From contig OZ241354.1 in the NCBI GenBank assembly GCA_965199945.1, forward strand, positions 310,001 to 374,000: 64,000 nucleotides of DNA. Direction: 5' to 3'. Of this stretch, positions 52,382-61,166 are shown piece after piece. The stretch's first letter is position 1. Each line of letters starts with the position of its first letter. This stretch comes from VXYL01 sp965199945. GTDB lineage: Bacteria; Pseudomonadota; Gammaproteobacteria; Pseudomonadales; Azotimanducaceae. The position numbers and the translations under genes were made by a program. The notes under the pieces were generated by a model that was not told where the DNA came from, searched no databases, and saw only the letters and a program-made list of their open reading frames with translations.

Positions 52382-53112
52382 GCTCGCCCGCGCGCCTCGC
52401 CGCCGAGGGTCTTCGCAAGCGCTACCGTGGGCGCGACGTCGTCGCCGACGTGAGCCTCTCGGTGCGTGGCGGCGAAATCGTCGGCCTCCTTGGGCCGAAC
52501 GGCGCCGGCAAGACGACGTGCTTCTACATGATCCTCGGCCTCGTGCGCGTGGACGCCGGCACCGTTCGCCTGGACGACGCCGACCTCACCGCGGCGCCGA
52601 TGCACGGACGCGCCCGCGCCGGCATCGGCTATCTGCCACAGGAAGCAAGCGTCTTCCGCCGCCTCTCGGTCTACGACAACCTGCTGGCCGTGGCCGAGCT
52701 GCGCGGCGACCTCGACAAGCCGGCGCGCCGCGCCTTGGTCGAGGAACTGCTGCGCGACTTCCGCCTGTGGGACATCCGCGGCAGCATCGGCGAGCGGCTC
52801 TCCGGCGGCGAACGGCGGCGCACGGAAATCGCCCGCGCCTTGGCGAGCAGCCCCCGGGTCATGCTGCTCGACGAGCCGTTCGCCGGCGTCGACCCCATCT
52901 CGGTCGGCGACCTGAAGACGGAAATCCGCGGCCTCGCCGAACGCGGCATCGGGGTGCTGATCACCGACCACAACGTGCGCGACACGCTGGATCTCTGCGA
53001 CCGCGCCTACATCGTCAACGACGGGCGGCTGATCGCCGACGGCGACCCCGCGGCGATCCTCTCCAACGCCACCGTGCGGCGCGTCTATCTCGGCGAGCAG
53101 TTCCGGCTGTGA
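52348..53112 (+). CDS. lptB: LPS export ABC transporter ATPase LptB
   Basis: This 254-residue ABC ATPase has LGPNGAGKTTCFYMILGLV (Walker A), YLPQEASVFRRLSVYDNLL, LSGGERRRTEIARAL and VMLLDEPFAGVDPISV, ending with YLGEQFRL. All are LptB hallmarks. Its stop overlaps the rpoN ATG (TGATG). Confidence 0.96.
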   Translation: MAARDRAQRGLSSPARLAAEGLRKRYRGRDVVADVSLSVRGGEIVGLLGPNGAGKTTCFYMILGLVRVDAGTVRLDDADLTAAPMHGRARAGIGYLPQEASVFRRLSVYDNLLAVAELRGDLDKPARRALVEELLRDFRLWDIRGSIGERLSGGERRRTEIARALASSPRVMLLDEPFAGVDPISVGDLKTEIRGLAERGIGVLITDHNVRDTLDLCDRAYIVNDGRLIADGDPAAILSNATVRRVYLGEQFRL

Positions 53113-54590
53113 TGAAGCAGACGCTGTCGCTGCGCCTCGGCCAGCAGTTGTCGATGACGCCGCAGCTGCGCCAGGCGATTCGCATGATGCAGCTCTCGGC
53201 GGCCGAAATGCGCATGGAAGTGCGCCAGGCGCTCGAGACCAATCCCATGCTGGAGCTCGCCGAGCCGGAGGACCACGACGAAGCCGAGGAGTCGGAACCC
53301 GACGCGATGGACGCGCTCGATGCCGCGGAGCGCGACGAGGAGGAAGACTCCGAGGAGGGCGACGCGCCTGAACACCTGGAAGCCATACCGGAAGACCTGC
53401 CGGTGGACGTCTCCTGGGACGACGTCTACCAGCCGGTTAGCACCGCCGCCTCCAAACCCGCCGCCGAAGACGACCGTGGCTTCGAGGAGCGCAACGGCGC
53501 CGCGAGCACGCTGCTCGACCATCTGCACTGGCAGCTCAATGTGACGCCCATGACCGACCGCGACCGGCTGATCGCCCATGCCGTCATCGACAGCATCGAC
53601 GACGACGGCATGCTGCGCGCCAGCACGGAGGAACTGCGCGGGGCGTTGGCGCCGCATCTGACGTGCGAAGTCGCCGAAATCGAGACCGTCGTGAAGCTGG
53701 TGCAGCACTTCGACCCGCCGGGCGTCGCCGCCCGGGACTTGCCCGAATGTCTGCTGCTGCAGCTGGAGCAGCAACAGGACACGCCGCCACGGCGCTCTGC
53801 CCTCGACATTCTGCGCCGCCATTTCAAGCTGCTCGCAAGCGGCGATCTGAAGGCCCTGGCGCGGCGAACGAAGCTCGACGACGACGCGCTGCGCGCGGCG
53901 ATCGCCTTGATTCGATCCCTGAATCCGCGCCCTGGCGCGTCAATCGGAGACAGCGAAGTGGAGTACGTGGAGCCCGACGTGGTGGTGCGGCGACAAAACG
54001 GGCGCTGGACCGTCGCCCTGAACACGGACGCCGCCCCGCCCCCGCTGCGCCTGCAGCACGACTACGCCGGCCTGGTGAAGCGCGCCGACAAGAGCGCCGA
54101 GAACCAATACCTGAAGGAAAATCTGCAAGACGCCAAGTGGTTCCTCAAGAACCTCGAATACCGCAACGAGACGCTGCTCAAGGTGGCCGCGGAAATCGTC
54201 GACCGGCAGCGCGGCTTCCTCGAACACGGCGAAGAGGCGATGCAGCCGCTCGTGCTGGCGGACATCGCCGTCGCCGTGGAACGCCACGAATCGACCATCT
54301 CCCGGGTCACCACCGGCAAGTACATGGACACGCCGCGCGGCATCTTCGAGCTCAAGTACTTCTTCTCCAGCCACGTGGGCACCAGCGACGGCGGCGAGAT
54401 GTCGAGCACCGCCATCCGCGCCCTCATCAAGAAGCTCGTCGCCGAAGAGAAGCCGGGCGCGCCGCTCTCGGACAACAAGATCGCCATTCTCCTGAAGGAA
54501 CGCGACATCAACGTGGCGCGGCGCACGGTGGCCAAGTACCGGGAAGCGTTGGGCATCGCCCCATCCAACGAACGACGCCGCCTCGCTTGA
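53112..54590 (+). CDS. rpoN: RNA polymerase sigma-54 factor RpoN
   Basis: This 492-residue protein has region I (SLRLGQQLSMTPQLRQAIRMM), an acidic region II (about residues 57-105), then the core-binding domain. The DNA-binding part has FELKYFFSSHVGT and the RpoN box ARRTVAKYRE near the C-terminus. It directs transcription of enhancer-dependent promoters. A 6-bp hairpin without a T tract (54599-54615) follows the stop. Confidence 0.97.
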   Translation: MKQTLSLRLGQQLSMTPQLRQAIRMMQLSAAEMRMEVRQALETNPMLELAEPEDHDEAEESEPDAMDALDAAERDEEEDSEEGDAPEHLEAIPEDLPVDVSWDDVYQPVSTAASKPAAEDDRGFEERNGAASTLLDHLHWQLNVTPMTDRDRLIAHAVIDSIDDDGMLRASTEELRGALAPHLTCEVAEIETVVKLVQHFDPPGVAARDLPECLLLQLEQQQDTPPRRSALDILRRHFKLLASGDLKALARRTKLDDDALRAAIALIRSLNPRPGASIGDSEVEYVEPDVVVRRQNGRWTVALNTDAAPPPLRLQHDYAGLVKRADKSAENQYLKENLQDAKWFLKNLEYRNETLLKVAAEIVDRQRGFLEHGEEAMQPLVLADIAVAVERHESTISRVTTGKYMDTPRGIFELKYFFSSHVGTSDGGEMSSTAIRALIKKLVAEEKPGAPLSDNKIAILLKERDINVARRTVAKYREALGIAPSNERRRLA

Positions 54591-54598
54591 CGCCGGCG

Positions 54599-54615
54599 CT
54601 GCGCGAATTGCGCAG
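54599..54615. terminator. hairpin after rpoN, possible terminator
   Basis: CTGCGC and GCGCAG flank the loop GAATT nine bases after the rpoN stop. There is no T tract, so intrinsic termination is doubtful. The usual downstream hpf/ptsN genes are absent here and the next gene is antiparallel. Confidence 0.3.
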
Positions 54616-54690
54616 ATGCCGCCGGTGGTGTGCCCATCGAATCCTGACCGGCTTCAAGGTCCGATTAGCCGGCAGGCTTAGTCGGCGACA

Positions 54691-55722
54691 CTAGAACAAC
54701 TTCTCGCAGCCCGTGTTGGCCAGTGCGTCGTCCACTGCGCGACGATCCGCCCCATCCAACCGAGCGTACTCCTGCCGTACCCATTGCAGACACTTGGCCT
54801 GGTAGGGGAAGGGCTGCTGCACCCACGGGCGGCCGTCTATCTCCGTCTCCACGCGCTCGGCGCCGTCGTTGATGGCGCGGGCGTTGGCGAGCAGGGCCGG
54901 GGCGTAGGTGCGTCCTGCTTCGCGGAGCAGAGACCGCAGGGAGTCCGGCAGCGCGGAGGCGGAAATCCACTGGTCATCGGCGGGTTCGAGGCCGGAGAGG
55001 TCGTCCGCCGACTGCGTCCAGGCCAGCACCCGGGGCGCGGCCGCTTCCGTGAGTCGGGCTGGCGTGGGGTCGAAGGCCGCGAGCTGGGTCAATTGCCCGA
55101 ACAGGCCGAAGTCCGCCGAGGCCGGGCGCTGGCCGAACAGGAACGGGCCGTCTTGGATGCAGGCGTCCATGCAGCGCAGGAAGCGCTTGTAGCTCTCCTC
55201 GATCACCGGCGCGGTCGTGGCATTGCTGCCGACCACGTACAACCGCCGGATCTGCCGTTCGCGGACGAAGCGGGCTTGGGGTGCGATCTCGTCGTCGCTC
55301 GCCGCGAGGTTGCGCCAGCGCGGCAGGATTTCGCCGGCCAAGGCGATGTCCGCCGGGTAGTGCCAGCGGTAGTGGAACATGGCCTTGGTGAGCCACTCGT
55401 CCGCGTAGTCCTCCAAGAGGTAGTTCAGGAAGGCGAGCGCCGGATCGCTCGGAATCACCGAGCGCCCGAGCACCTCGTCCTCCAACCGGCGGATGATGGG
55501 CGTGGAGTCCACCACCGCTTCCAGCGCACCGTCCGCCGCGTCGAAGTAGAACGTCGGCAGCAGTTCGACCTTGGGCCGCGGCAGGTTCGCATCCGGCGCC
55601 GCCTGCAGGCCGCGCACCAGGAACCGATAGGGGATGCGCCGATAGCGCAGCACGGCGAGCATCTTGCGCGTGTAGGGCGAACCGGGGGCGCCGCGCAGGG
55701 CGATGGGGTCGCGAGTGGTCAT
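54691..55722 (-). CDS. glutathione S-transferase family protein
   Basis: This 343-residue protein has a thioredoxin-like N-domain (LRGAPGSPYTRKMLAVLRYRRIPY, VDSTPIIRRLEDE). A long helical C-domain follows with CMDACIQDGPFLFGQRPASADFGLFGQ. It is larger than classical GSTs (about 210 residues) and lacks an obvious Ser/Tyr catalytic residue in the usual place. Binding or repair roles are as likely as transferase activity. Confidence 0.82.
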   Translation of the reverse strand: MTTRDPIALRGAPGSPYTRKMLAVLRYRRIPYRFLVRGLQAAPDANLPRPKVELLPTFYFDAADGALEAVVDSTPIIRRLEDEVLGRSVIPSDPALAFLNYLLEDYADEWLTKAMFHYRWHYPADIALAGEILPRWRNLAASDDEIAPQARFVRERQIRRLYVVGSNATTAPVIEESYKRFLRCMDACIQDGPFLFGQRPASADFGLFGQLTQLAAFDPTPARLTEAAAPRVLAWTQSADDLSGLEPADDQWISASALPDSLRSLLREAGRTYAPALLANARAINDGAERVETEIDGRPWVQQPFPYQAKCLQWVRQEYARLDGADRRAVDDALANTGCEKLF

Positions 55723-55858
55723 GGCGGTCTCGGCGGTTGCTTGCCGCAGAGCTTATCTCGGTTCCGCGCTGCTGTAGCAGTTTGGGTGCAGCTGGGCCGC
55801 TGCGCTGTCCGCGACAACGACCGTGCTAGGCTTCTTGGGCGACGATTCGGAGTCAAGG

Positions 55859-55939
55859 ATGGAACAAGAGCCCGCCAACAGCGGCAAGGCTTGGCACCTC
55901 GTCTGCGACACGTCGGCGGATGCTCGCCATGGGCGCTGA
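55859..55939 (+). CDS. possible 26-residue leader peptide
   Basis: A GGAG ribosome site precedes ATG 55859 by a normal distance. The 26-codon frame (starting MEQEPANSGKAWHL) overlaps the start of the next gene by 20 bases and could couple its translation. There is no homology evidence. Confidence 0.3.
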   Translation: MEQEPANSGKAWHLVCDTSADARHGR

Positions 55940-57146
55940 CCGTCGTCGAGACTTGGCTCTCGAAACGGAACGGGGGCCGCCTCCGCACTTCGCCGGCCGG
56001 CGAACGGAACTGGCGGCGATGCTGCGCCGGCTGGAGCTGGTTCGAGAACACGGCCACGCGAAGAGCGGCATCGCGCTGGTCACCGGCGTGCCAGGCGTTG
56101 GCAAGACGCAGTTCGCGGAGCGCTTCGCCGCCGAAGTCGAAGCCAGCGCGAGCAGTGGCGCGAAGACGCTGATCGTCGAGCCGCAGCTGCTCTCCTTTGA
56201 CGTCAGCCTGTTCATGGCCATCGGCGCCGCGCTCGGTGCCGAGGACGAGTTCAGGAAGACCGAGCGCGATACCAAGGTCGTGGCCGGCAGCATCGGCGCC
56301 GCGACGGTGCGCGGCAGCGTGACGCGAGAGCGCTGCCGGCACACGGGCGAGTTCCCGGCGCTGCTGCGGGCGTCGAAGCGCACCGGCGCTTGGGACGGCA
56401 AAGCGTTCGTGCTGATCGTGGACGAACTCCAGAGCATCCAGCCGAGCGGCATGAACGCGCTGCACGCTCTGCACCTCGGGCTGCACGAATGCCCGCTGCT
56501 TGTCGTCGGCGTCGGCCTGCAGCACACGCCGCAAGTGCTCTCCCACCCGAAGGGCAACGCGCCCGGGATTTCACGCATCGACGAGCCGATCAAGCTCGAC
56601 TGCCTGGGCATCGAAGAAGCCGTGGAAGCCTTCGTGCTGGGCATGGAAGCCTTGGGTCGCGGCATCCCCAAAGCGCAAGCCCGGTGCCTGGCCAAGGAGT
56701 CCCAAGGCTTCCCGCAGCACATCCACGGCTACTTGAACGGCGCATGCGCCGCCTACGACGCATACGGCTCGCTGGAATCCGAGAGCGCCATGAACGAGGC
56801 GCTCGCCCTCGGCCGCAAAGCCCGCACCGCGTTCTACAACCGGCGCTTGAACGCGCTGCTCGACAGGGACGCGATGCAGCCGGTCATCGAGGCGATGGTG
56901 GAAGCGGCAACGGACGCCATGACCCGCCGCCAGGCCACAATGGCCATCGAATCCGCGCATGGCGGCGACGGCACCGCGGCCGTGGACAGCGCCATCGCGC
57001 ATGGCGTCCTGTCCGTGGCCGACGACGGCCTGCTGCGTTTCGGCATCCCCTCCTTCCACGCCCACATGCTGCAACGCGAACGGCGCCGCGGCGCTCCTCG
57101 GCGCAGCGCATGGACGAAAGACCGAACCACAGGGCGAGATTGCTAG
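55920..57146 (+). CDS. AAA+/STAND-like ATPase of unknown role
   Basis: This 408-residue ATPase has a conserved lead-in (RRDLALETERGPPPHFAGR), Walker A (VTGVPGVGKTQF) near residue 54, and Walker B AFVLIVDELQSIQP. A sensor region (LLVVGVGLQHTP) follows, then a winged-helix-like C-terminus ending RFGIPSFHAHML. The architecture resembles regulatory or effector ATPases that sense a bound partner. The 3' end overlaps the TonB receptor gene by 37 bases, so they are probably co-expressed, which is an unusual pairing. Confidence 0.75.
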   Translation: MLAMGADRRRDLALETERGPPPHFAGRRTELAAMLRRLELVREHGHAKSGIALVTGVPGVGKTQFAERFAAEVEASASSGAKTLIVEPQLLSFDVSLFMAIGAALGAEDEFRKTERDTKVVAGSIGAATVRGSVTRERCRHTGEFPALLRASKRTGAWDGKAFVLIVDELQSIQPSGMNALHALHLGLHECPLLVVGVGLQHTPQVLSHPKGNAPGISRIDEPIKLDCLGIEEAVEAFVLGMEALGRGIPKAQARCLAKESQGFPQHIHGYLNGACAAYDAYGSLESESAMNEALALGRKARTAFYNRRLNALLDRDAMQPVIEAMVEAATDAMTRRQATMAIESAHGGDGTAAVDSAIAHGVLSVADDGLLRFGIPSFHAHMLQRERRRGAPRRSAWTKDRTTGRDC

Positions 57147-59497
57147 GTCGTCGCTGCAAGGAAAGTTCGGCTGGCCGCTGCTTGGCGCTGGCGCTGTGCG
57201 CGCCGGCGTCGCTTGGCGCCGAAGAGGCGGAGTCGGCGGACGGCGCCACCGATGCCATCGAGGAAATCGTCGTCCGGGCCCGCGCCGACCTGCTTGGCTT
57301 CCGCAAGGCGCACGCCAACAACGTCGTGGCTGGCGAAGCGCTGCAAGGCGAGAACCCGATGCTGGACGTACTCGGGCGGCTCAATCGGCTGCCCGGCGTC
57401 AACGTCACCTACGGCGATGCGGTGGGCGGCAACGACTGGTCCACGCGCATCTACGTTCGCGGCATGAGCAATGGCACGGACACCGCGCAGATCGGCTACA
57501 TGGTGGACGGCTTGCCGAACGGCGACTCGGTGTACGGCGGCGGCCAGAAGCCCGGCTCGTTCGTCGACAACGAAAACGTGGCTGCGGTGCGGGTTGGCCA
57601 GAACACGGCGGACATCGCCAGCGCCTCCAACTCCGCGCTCGGCGGCACCATCCGCTACGCGACGCACGATCCCCGCGATCGCCGGCGCGTTCGACTCGAC
57701 GTCACGGGCGGCGAACACCGCCTCAGCCGCGTGTTCTTCCGCGCCGACACCGGCTCGCTGGCAGCCGGCGTGGCGTCCTACCTCAGCGTCTCCGACTCTT
57801 CGCTGCGCTCTTGGATCGGCAAGGGTTCCGGGCGCTTCGACCGCCAGCACGTGGACTTGAAGATGGCGAAGGGGTGGGCCGGCGGCACAACTGCGAAGCT
57901 GAAGGCGGCGTGGAACTACCGCAACGAGACCGACTACAACTCCATCACGCTGGCGGATTTCCGCGCCGACCCGACCAGCGACCGCCTGCTGGACGACTTC
58001 GACATCCACTCGGTCGCGTACTGGCGGCCCGGCTGGGGCGGAACGCGCTGGAACAAGACCGCCGCGTTGGAAATCCGCCACCGCAGCCAAGGGGCCGCCG
58101 CGAAGTTGACGCTCACTCCGTACATCCACCGGCAGCGCGGCTGGGGCTGGTGGGTGCCGCCGTACCGCATCGCCACCCTGGACGGCCGGATCGAAGGGCC
58201 GGAAGGCGCCGCGGAGTTCTACCGCGGCACCTTCCAGCGCAGCGCCAGCGGCGGCTTGCTGCCGGCGCCGAACACGTCCGTGGCGCACCATCCCTGCCTG
58301 CGCGACCACTACCCAGGTGCTACGGTGGACTACGCTGTCGGGCCCACCTTCGACTGCGCCAGCGCCGAACGGATTGCATCGCGTCGGCGCTCCGGCTACT
58401 GGAACCATCGGCGTGGCGTAACGGCAGAAGCAGAGCGCGTCTTCGGCCGGCACGCGCTGACCGCCGGCGTCTGGCTTGAACGGCAGAACCGGGACAACAA
58501 CCGCCAGTGGTTCGACCTCGACCGGCGCGACCCAGGCACCATCGAACCGGCCGCCTCGGCTCTGCACTGGACGCACTTCGAGCGGCGCTTCGAGAGTGTG
58601 AGCCAGCGCGGCTACCTGCAGCACCGCATCAACGTCGGCGCACTGGAACTGACCACGGCGCTGGTCTACCACGCCGTGGAGACGCGCTATGCATCGCGTC
58701 TCGACGCGGTGCGGCGCCGGCAATCGCGCAGCGAGTGGCTGCCGAAGCTCGGCGCCGTCTATGCCTGGCGGCGCGATGTCGAGCTGTTCGCCAGCTACTC
58801 GCGCAACGTGCTGATGCTCGCCGACGACCTGCTGGCCGCTGGTTCGACCCAGCACCTGCGCCCGGAACGCTCGGACAACGTCGACCTCGGCGCGCGTTGG
58901 AACGCCGCCCGTGGCGGCCTGGTGATGCAGGTTTTCGCGCAGCGCTTCGACGGCCGGCTTGGCGCCGTCAACCTGGCCGCGGTCGGTGGCGACCTGTACT
59001 TGCAAGGCGCCATCGAAGTCCTCAACGTCGGCGGCGTGGACAGCCACGGCTTCGAGCTGGCCGCGTCCTTCGACGTGGGCGAGACGCTTGCCGCCTACGC
59101 CGCCTTCTCGCAACTGGCGGCCGAATACACCGACGATGTCCCAGCAGAAGGGATCGTCGCCGGCAAGCGCTTGGTGAGCGTGCCAAAGCGCCAATGGTTC
59201 GGCGAGCTGACCTGGCGCCCGGCCTCAGCGTGGCGCATCTCGGCGAACGTCAAGCACGTCGGCGAACGCGCCGCCGACTTGGCGAACTCCGCCAACGTGC
59301 CGGCCTACACCCTGATCGGCCTCAACGCCCAATACGAACTGCGCCCGCGCCGCACCGTGGAGACCATGCGCGTCCAGTTCAACGCCAGCAACCTCGCCAA
59401 CGAGCGCTACCTCTCGGCAGCAGACGGCGACCAAGGCGGCACCTTCTTCCTCGGCCCGGCGCGAATGCTCAGCGTGACGTTGCGGTTGGAGTTCTAG
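57110..59497 (+). CDS. TonB-dependent outer-membrane receptor
   Basis: This 795-residue protein has a signal region (CLALALCAPASLGAEE), a TonB-box-like EEIVVRAR, and the plug domain (LNRLPGVNVTYGD, STRIYVRGMSNG, GYMVDGLPNGDS). A 22-strand barrel follows, with the C-terminal FNASNLANERYLSAADGD and final phenylalanine. Barrel strands such as ELFASYSRNVLMLADDLL resemble siderophore receptors. The ligand is unknown. It starts inside the preceding ATPase gene. Confidence 0.9.
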   Translation: MDERPNHRARLLGRRCKESSAGRCLALALCAPASLGAEEAESADGATDAIEEIVVRARADLLGFRKAHANNVVAGEALQGENPMLDVLGRLNRLPGVNVTYGDAVGGNDWSTRIYVRGMSNGTDTAQIGYMVDGLPNGDSVYGGGQKPGSFVDNENVAAVRVGQNTADIASASNSALGGTIRYATHDPRDRRRVRLDVTGGEHRLSRVFFRADTGSLAAGVASYLSVSDSSLRSWIGKGSGRFDRQHVDLKMAKGWAGGTTAKLKAAWNYRNETDYNSITLADFRADPTSDRLLDDFDIHSVAYWRPGWGGTRWNKTAALEIRHRSQGAAAKLTLTPYIHRQRGWGWWVPPYRIATLDGRIEGPEGAAEFYRGTFQRSASGGLLPAPNTSVAHHPCLRDHYPGATVDYAVGPTFDCASAERIASRRRSGYWNHRRGVTAEAERVFGRHALTAGVWLERQNRDNNRQWFDLDRRDPGTIEPAASALHWTHFERRFESVSQRGYLQHRINVGALELTTALVYHAVETRYASRLDAVRRRQSRSEWLPKLGAVYAWRRDVELFASYSRNVLMLADDLLAAGSTQHLRPERSDNVDLGARWNAARGGLVMQVFAQRFDGRLGAVNLAAVGGDLYLQGAIEVLNVGGVDSHGFELAASFDVGETLAAYAAFSQLAAEYTDDVPAEGIVAGKRLVSVPKRQWFGELTWRPASAWRISANVKHVGERAADLANSANVPAYTLIGLNAQYELRPRRTVETMRVQFNASNLANERYLSAADGDQGGTFFLGPARMLSVTLRLEF

Positions 59498-59637
59498 CGG
59501 CCGGAGGCCACCACCGTCGTCGCCGCCGGCGGGCGGTTGTTGGGCTTGATGCGCACTGCTGACCCCGCCATACTACGGCCACGACAGCGTAGGGGGCCAC
59601 TCAAAGCGTCCCCATTTGCCCAGCACAGGAGGGACAC

Positions 59638-59799
59638 ATGGACAAGAGGCCGATGACCGCTGGCGAGATCGCAGGTCGCCTTACCGCCAAGAAGATTGAG
59701 CCGCTGGTTCGGTACGTTGAACAGGCGACCGGCACCAAACTTCGCCTTGAAGCCCCGCGCTCGCCCAAGGCTGCCAAGGCCCGCAAGTCCGCGGAATGA
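59638..59799 (+). CDS. 53-residue protein coupled to the dGTPase
   Basis: AGGAGGG lies just before ATG 59638, and the stop overlaps the dgt ATG (ATGA). The product begins MDKRPMTAGEIAGRLTAKKI and ends in a Lys/Ala-rich tail (SPKAAKARKSAE), so it is small and basic. The tight coupling suggests a partner or regulator of the dGTPase. No known family. Confidence 0.65.
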   Translation: MDKRPMTAGEIAGRLTAKKIEPLVRYVEQATGTKLRLEAPRSPKAAKARKSAE

Positions 59800-61166
59800 A
59801 GCCTCTCTACACGCCTGCAGATCGGACGCGGGAGTTCCAAGTTGAAGATGGCCCGCCCCACAGGAGCGCCTTCCGCAGAGACTACGCCCGTCTTCTGCAC
59901 AGCCCCGCGTTTCGCAGACTCCAAGGGAAGACGCAGCTCTTTCCCTCGGTGGAGCATGACTTCTTTCGCAATCGCCTAACGCACTCCCTCGAGGTCGCCC
60001 AAGTCGCCAAGTCCATCGCGCTGCGGCTGAACCACTACGATAGATACTTCCAAGAACATCCAATCGACACTGATCTAGTCGAAACCGCTGCTCTAGCGCA
60101 CGACCTAGGACATCCCCCGTTTGGGCACAACGGCGAGCGGGCACTCGACGATTGCATGAAGGATCGAGGCGGGTTCGAAGGGAACGCGCAGTCGTTGCGC
60201 ATACTCGCCACGCTCAGCAAGAAGGAGCCACCGGTGTCACCCGAAGTGGGTCTGAACCTCACGCACCGTACGCTTGCCGCGATATTGAAATACGACAAGC
60301 GGATTCCAAACAAGCGGCAAGACGCAAAGCTCGTCAAGGGTTACTACGAAACGGAAAGTGAGCTGGTACGGAGGATCAAGAAATCCGTTTTGGGCAAGAC
60401 CGGAAACGTTTGTGGTGAATTCAAGACCGTTGAGTGCCAGATCATGGACATTGCAGACGACATCGCTTACTCCACTTACGACTTGGAAGACGCACTAAAG
60501 ACAGGCTTTGTTTCGCCTATGGGGATGATTCTTGCCACGCTTAAGCACCGTGTGCATAAACCAATTTTGGACAAGCTCAAGATCGACCACGTCACGTTGA
60601 TCAAGCATATAGTGGACGTTTGGTTGGAGCCTGCATTCGATCCGCAATCACTGATGCTGGACATCGACAATGTCGACGTGCGAAAGGGAACACACTTGGC
60701 GCTTCTGTCCGCCGCCATATACGACAAGACTCAGGGAATCATGGAAGACGGTGCGGCAAGGACAAAATTGACGTCTCATCTAATCGACGAATGTATCGAG
60801 GGAACGGATGTTTTGCTGAATGAGGACTTGCCGGCGCTATCCAGGGTGGAATTGAAGCCTGACCTGCGGATGAGAGTGGAAATTTTGAAACGCATGACCT
60901 ATGGCTTGGTGATCGAGTCTCCCAGACTGAAGACGGTGGAATACCGAGGCTACGAAATCGTGCGCGAGATCTTTAAGGCGTTGTCTGGTGAGCGCGGTGA
61001 CCAGCTGTTGCCAGACGACTACCGTGAGCGTGTCGTCAACGCGGATGAACCGGCCCGAGATCGCGCCATCTGCGATTTCATTGCAGGGATGACGGACCGC
61101 TATGCGATAGAGTTCTACGGGAGGTTGCGGTCGGAGAGCGCCCAGACGATCTTCAAGCCGCTCTAG
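59796..61166 (+). CDS. dgt: deoxyguanosinetriphosphate triphosphohydrolase
   Basis: This 456-residue HD-domain enzyme carries RLQGKTQLFPSVEHDFFRNRLTHS, the metal HD pair in ALAHDLGHPPFGHNGE, and the distal aspartate in MDIADDIAYSTYDLEDA. It cleaves dNTPs to nucleoside plus triphosphate. dGTPases maintain pools, and some block phage replication by depleting dNTPs. Its setting, convergent with a restriction-type helicase, makes a defence role plausible. Base composition is more AT-rich than the core genes, hinting at transfer. Confidence 0.92.
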   Translation: MKPLYTPADRTREFQVEDGPPHRSAFRRDYARLLHSPAFRRLQGKTQLFPSVEHDFFRNRLTHSLEVAQVAKSIALRLNHYDRYFQEHPIDTDLVETAALAHDLGHPPFGHNGERALDDCMKDRGGFEGNAQSLRILATLSKKEPPVSPEVGLNLTHRTLAAILKYDKRIPNKRQDAKLVKGYYETESELVRRIKKSVLGKTGNVCGEFKTVECQIMDIADDIAYSTYDLEDALKTGFVSPMGMILATLKHRVHKPILDKLKIDHVTLIKHIVDVWLEPAFDPQSLMLDIDNVDVRKGTHLALLSAAIYDKTQGIMEDGAARTKLTSHLIDECIEGTDVLLNEDLPALSRVELKPDLRMRVEILKRMTYGLVIESPRLKTVEYRGYEIVREIFKALSGERGDQLLPDDYRERVVNADEPARDRAICDFIAGMTDRYAIEFYGRLRSESAQTIFKPL

